Shown here one piece after another: positions 63,263-64,000 of a DNA stretch of 64,000 bases (the stretch's first letter is position 1; each line of letters begins with the position of its first letter). The stretch lies in the NCBI RefSeq assembly GCF_007827455.1, contig NZ_VISM01000001.1:3033001-3097000 (forward strand). Direction: 5' to 3'. This DNA is from Lutibacter sp. Hel_I_33_5 (GTDB lineage: Bacteria > Bacteroidota > Bacteroidia > Flavobacteriales > Flavobacteriaceae). The notes beneath the pieces were generated by a model. That model saw only the letters and a program-made list of their open reading frames with translations, was not told the origin of the DNA and did not search any database. The position numbers were made by a program, and so were the translations under genes.

Positions 63263-64000
63263 CTATTCAATCATAACTTTAGTAGTCTTTTTAAAGTTAT
63301 TTCCATTTGTTTTTAAAATGTAAATACCTTTAGGGTAATTAATCAGATTAATTCTGTTGTCTCCACTTTTAATTTTAAACTTCATTAATTCTTTTCCGTT
63401 TAAATCATATAATATAGAGTTACCAGCTTCTCTAGAATAAATATTCATATAATTCTTTACTGGATTTGGATAAACAAAGAATGATGATTTTTTGTTTTCA
63501 TCTATTGTAGAAAGTACCTTGTTATCTTTTACTTCTACTTCTCTTAAAATTAATTCTTCTTTATAATTACCAAACTTATCTAATACCGAAACTTTAAAAT
63601 ATAAAGTAGCTACATAACTACAACCTATGCAATCTTTTTGATAAGGTAGGTTATAGGCCAAACTTAATTTAGCTTCTTTTTTATAATCTACACCCTCTTT
63701 TGTCCACCAAGATATTTCATTAAAGACTGTATTGCCATTATCTTTATTGGTATAAATAGGATTCTTAAGTTCCATTTTTTCATTAGACAGTTTACTATTT
63801 AATGGGTCTAAAGAAATTTTTGGATTCAATTTACTATCTTCTTCATTTGTATATTTAATATCAGAATAAACTAAGTTTACTTTATAATCTGTTATAAATT
63901 CAGAATCTACAGTAAATGTAAACTCATCTACTATTCTTATAACTCCAATATCTTCAACTACTTCGTGAATTGAATCATCTGCGATAAATGGTCCAATACA
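63263..64000 (-). CDS. C-terminal part of a T9SS-secreted protein (runs off the right edge)
   Basis: The minus-strand frame is open from the right edge to the stop at 63263, about 245 codons. A TTG at 63829 is internal, because the frame continues upstream without stop (for example FTFTVDSEFITDYKVNLVYS). The visible part has beta-sandwich character (SLAYNLPYQKDCIGCSYVAT, LYFKVSVLDKFGNYKEELIL) and ends in a type A T9SS sorting domain with FFVYPNPVKNYMNIYS and GIYILKTNG. The passenger lies outside the window, so the function cannot be stated. Confidence 0.85.
   Translation of the reverse strand, partial: CIGPFIADDSIHEVVEDIGVIRIVDEFTFTVDSEFITDYKVNLVYSDIKYTNEEDSKLNPKISLDPLNSKLSNEKMELKNPIYTNKDNGNTVFNEISWWTKEGVDYKKEAKLSLAYNLPYQKDCIGCSYVATLYFKVSVLDKFGNYKEELILREVEVKDNKVLSTIDENKKSSFFVYPNPVKNYMNIYSREAGNSILYDLNGKELMKFKIKSGDNRINLINYPKGIYILKTNGNNFKKTTKVMIE

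Noticed and set aside
63263..63829. Complete 188-residue protein starting at 63829
   Set aside because: The supposed start is an internal TTG. The frame stays open to the right edge, and a T9SS cargo is expected to have an N-terminal signal peptide.

Overview
The window is AT-rich DNA from a member of the Bacteroidota, almost certainly a marine-type Flavobacteriaceae. The evidence is single-chain PurL, flavobacterial promoter boxes of the form TAnnTTTG or TAnnTTCG in place of Shine-Dalgarno-led starts, the gliding lipoprotein GldI, type IX secretion (T9SS) C-terminal sorting domains, a LytTR two-component pair, and the gene order tpx-dgkA-ftsK-lolA-lptFG-ribBA. I saw no rRNA, tRNA, CRISPR array, transposase or integrase.

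Layout. 1-1.9 kb: two divergent secreted proteins (an 11-residue-repeat protein and a head-GIN-type protein) around an inverted repeat. 1.9-7 kb: purL and an RsmB-type rRNA methyltransferase. 7-13.7 kb, minus strand: a four-gene secretion/assembly operon made of a PapD-like chaperone, two related small secreted proteins separated by a hairpin, and a 1418-residue outer-membrane protein with usher-like layout. 13.8-20.4 kb: recG, ndk, a DHH phosphoesterase, three peptidyl-prolyl isomerase lipoproteins including GldI, and a PAP2 phosphatase. 20.4-25.9 kb: a GT39-type glycosyltransferase coupled to MeaB, then an ECF sigma factor, a probable anti-sigma factor and a surface protein. 26-28.7 kb: cysS, yidD, lgt. 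28.8-35.6 kb: a 2061-residue T9SS surface protein with MBG repeats and a small barrel protein. 35.7-42.5 kb: two tandem M1 metallopeptidases, a DUF6702-like protein and two paralogous secreted proteins. 42.6-49.9 kb: pepE and the envelope/division cluster. 50-57 kb: a MATE exporter, a 90-bp tandem repeat array, small genes, a solitary OLD-type nuclease and katG. 57.3-64 kb: mutS2, a LytTR response regulator with its propeller-type sensor kinase, and the tail of another T9SS protein running off the right edge.

Many genes serve the envelope: lipoprotein maturation (lgt) and carriage (lolA), LPS export (lptFG-type permease), periplasmic folding (three PPIases), and surface display (T9SS cargo and the usher-like operon). 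The strongest candidate for an undescribed system is the chaperone/subunit/usher-like operon at 7018-13662. Other direct sequence observations are a mobile palindromic repeat read in frame inside purL, a RibBA whose GTP cyclohydrolase II half has lost its zinc cysteines, and a tandem M1 duplication that carried along the 3' end of the neighbouring gene.
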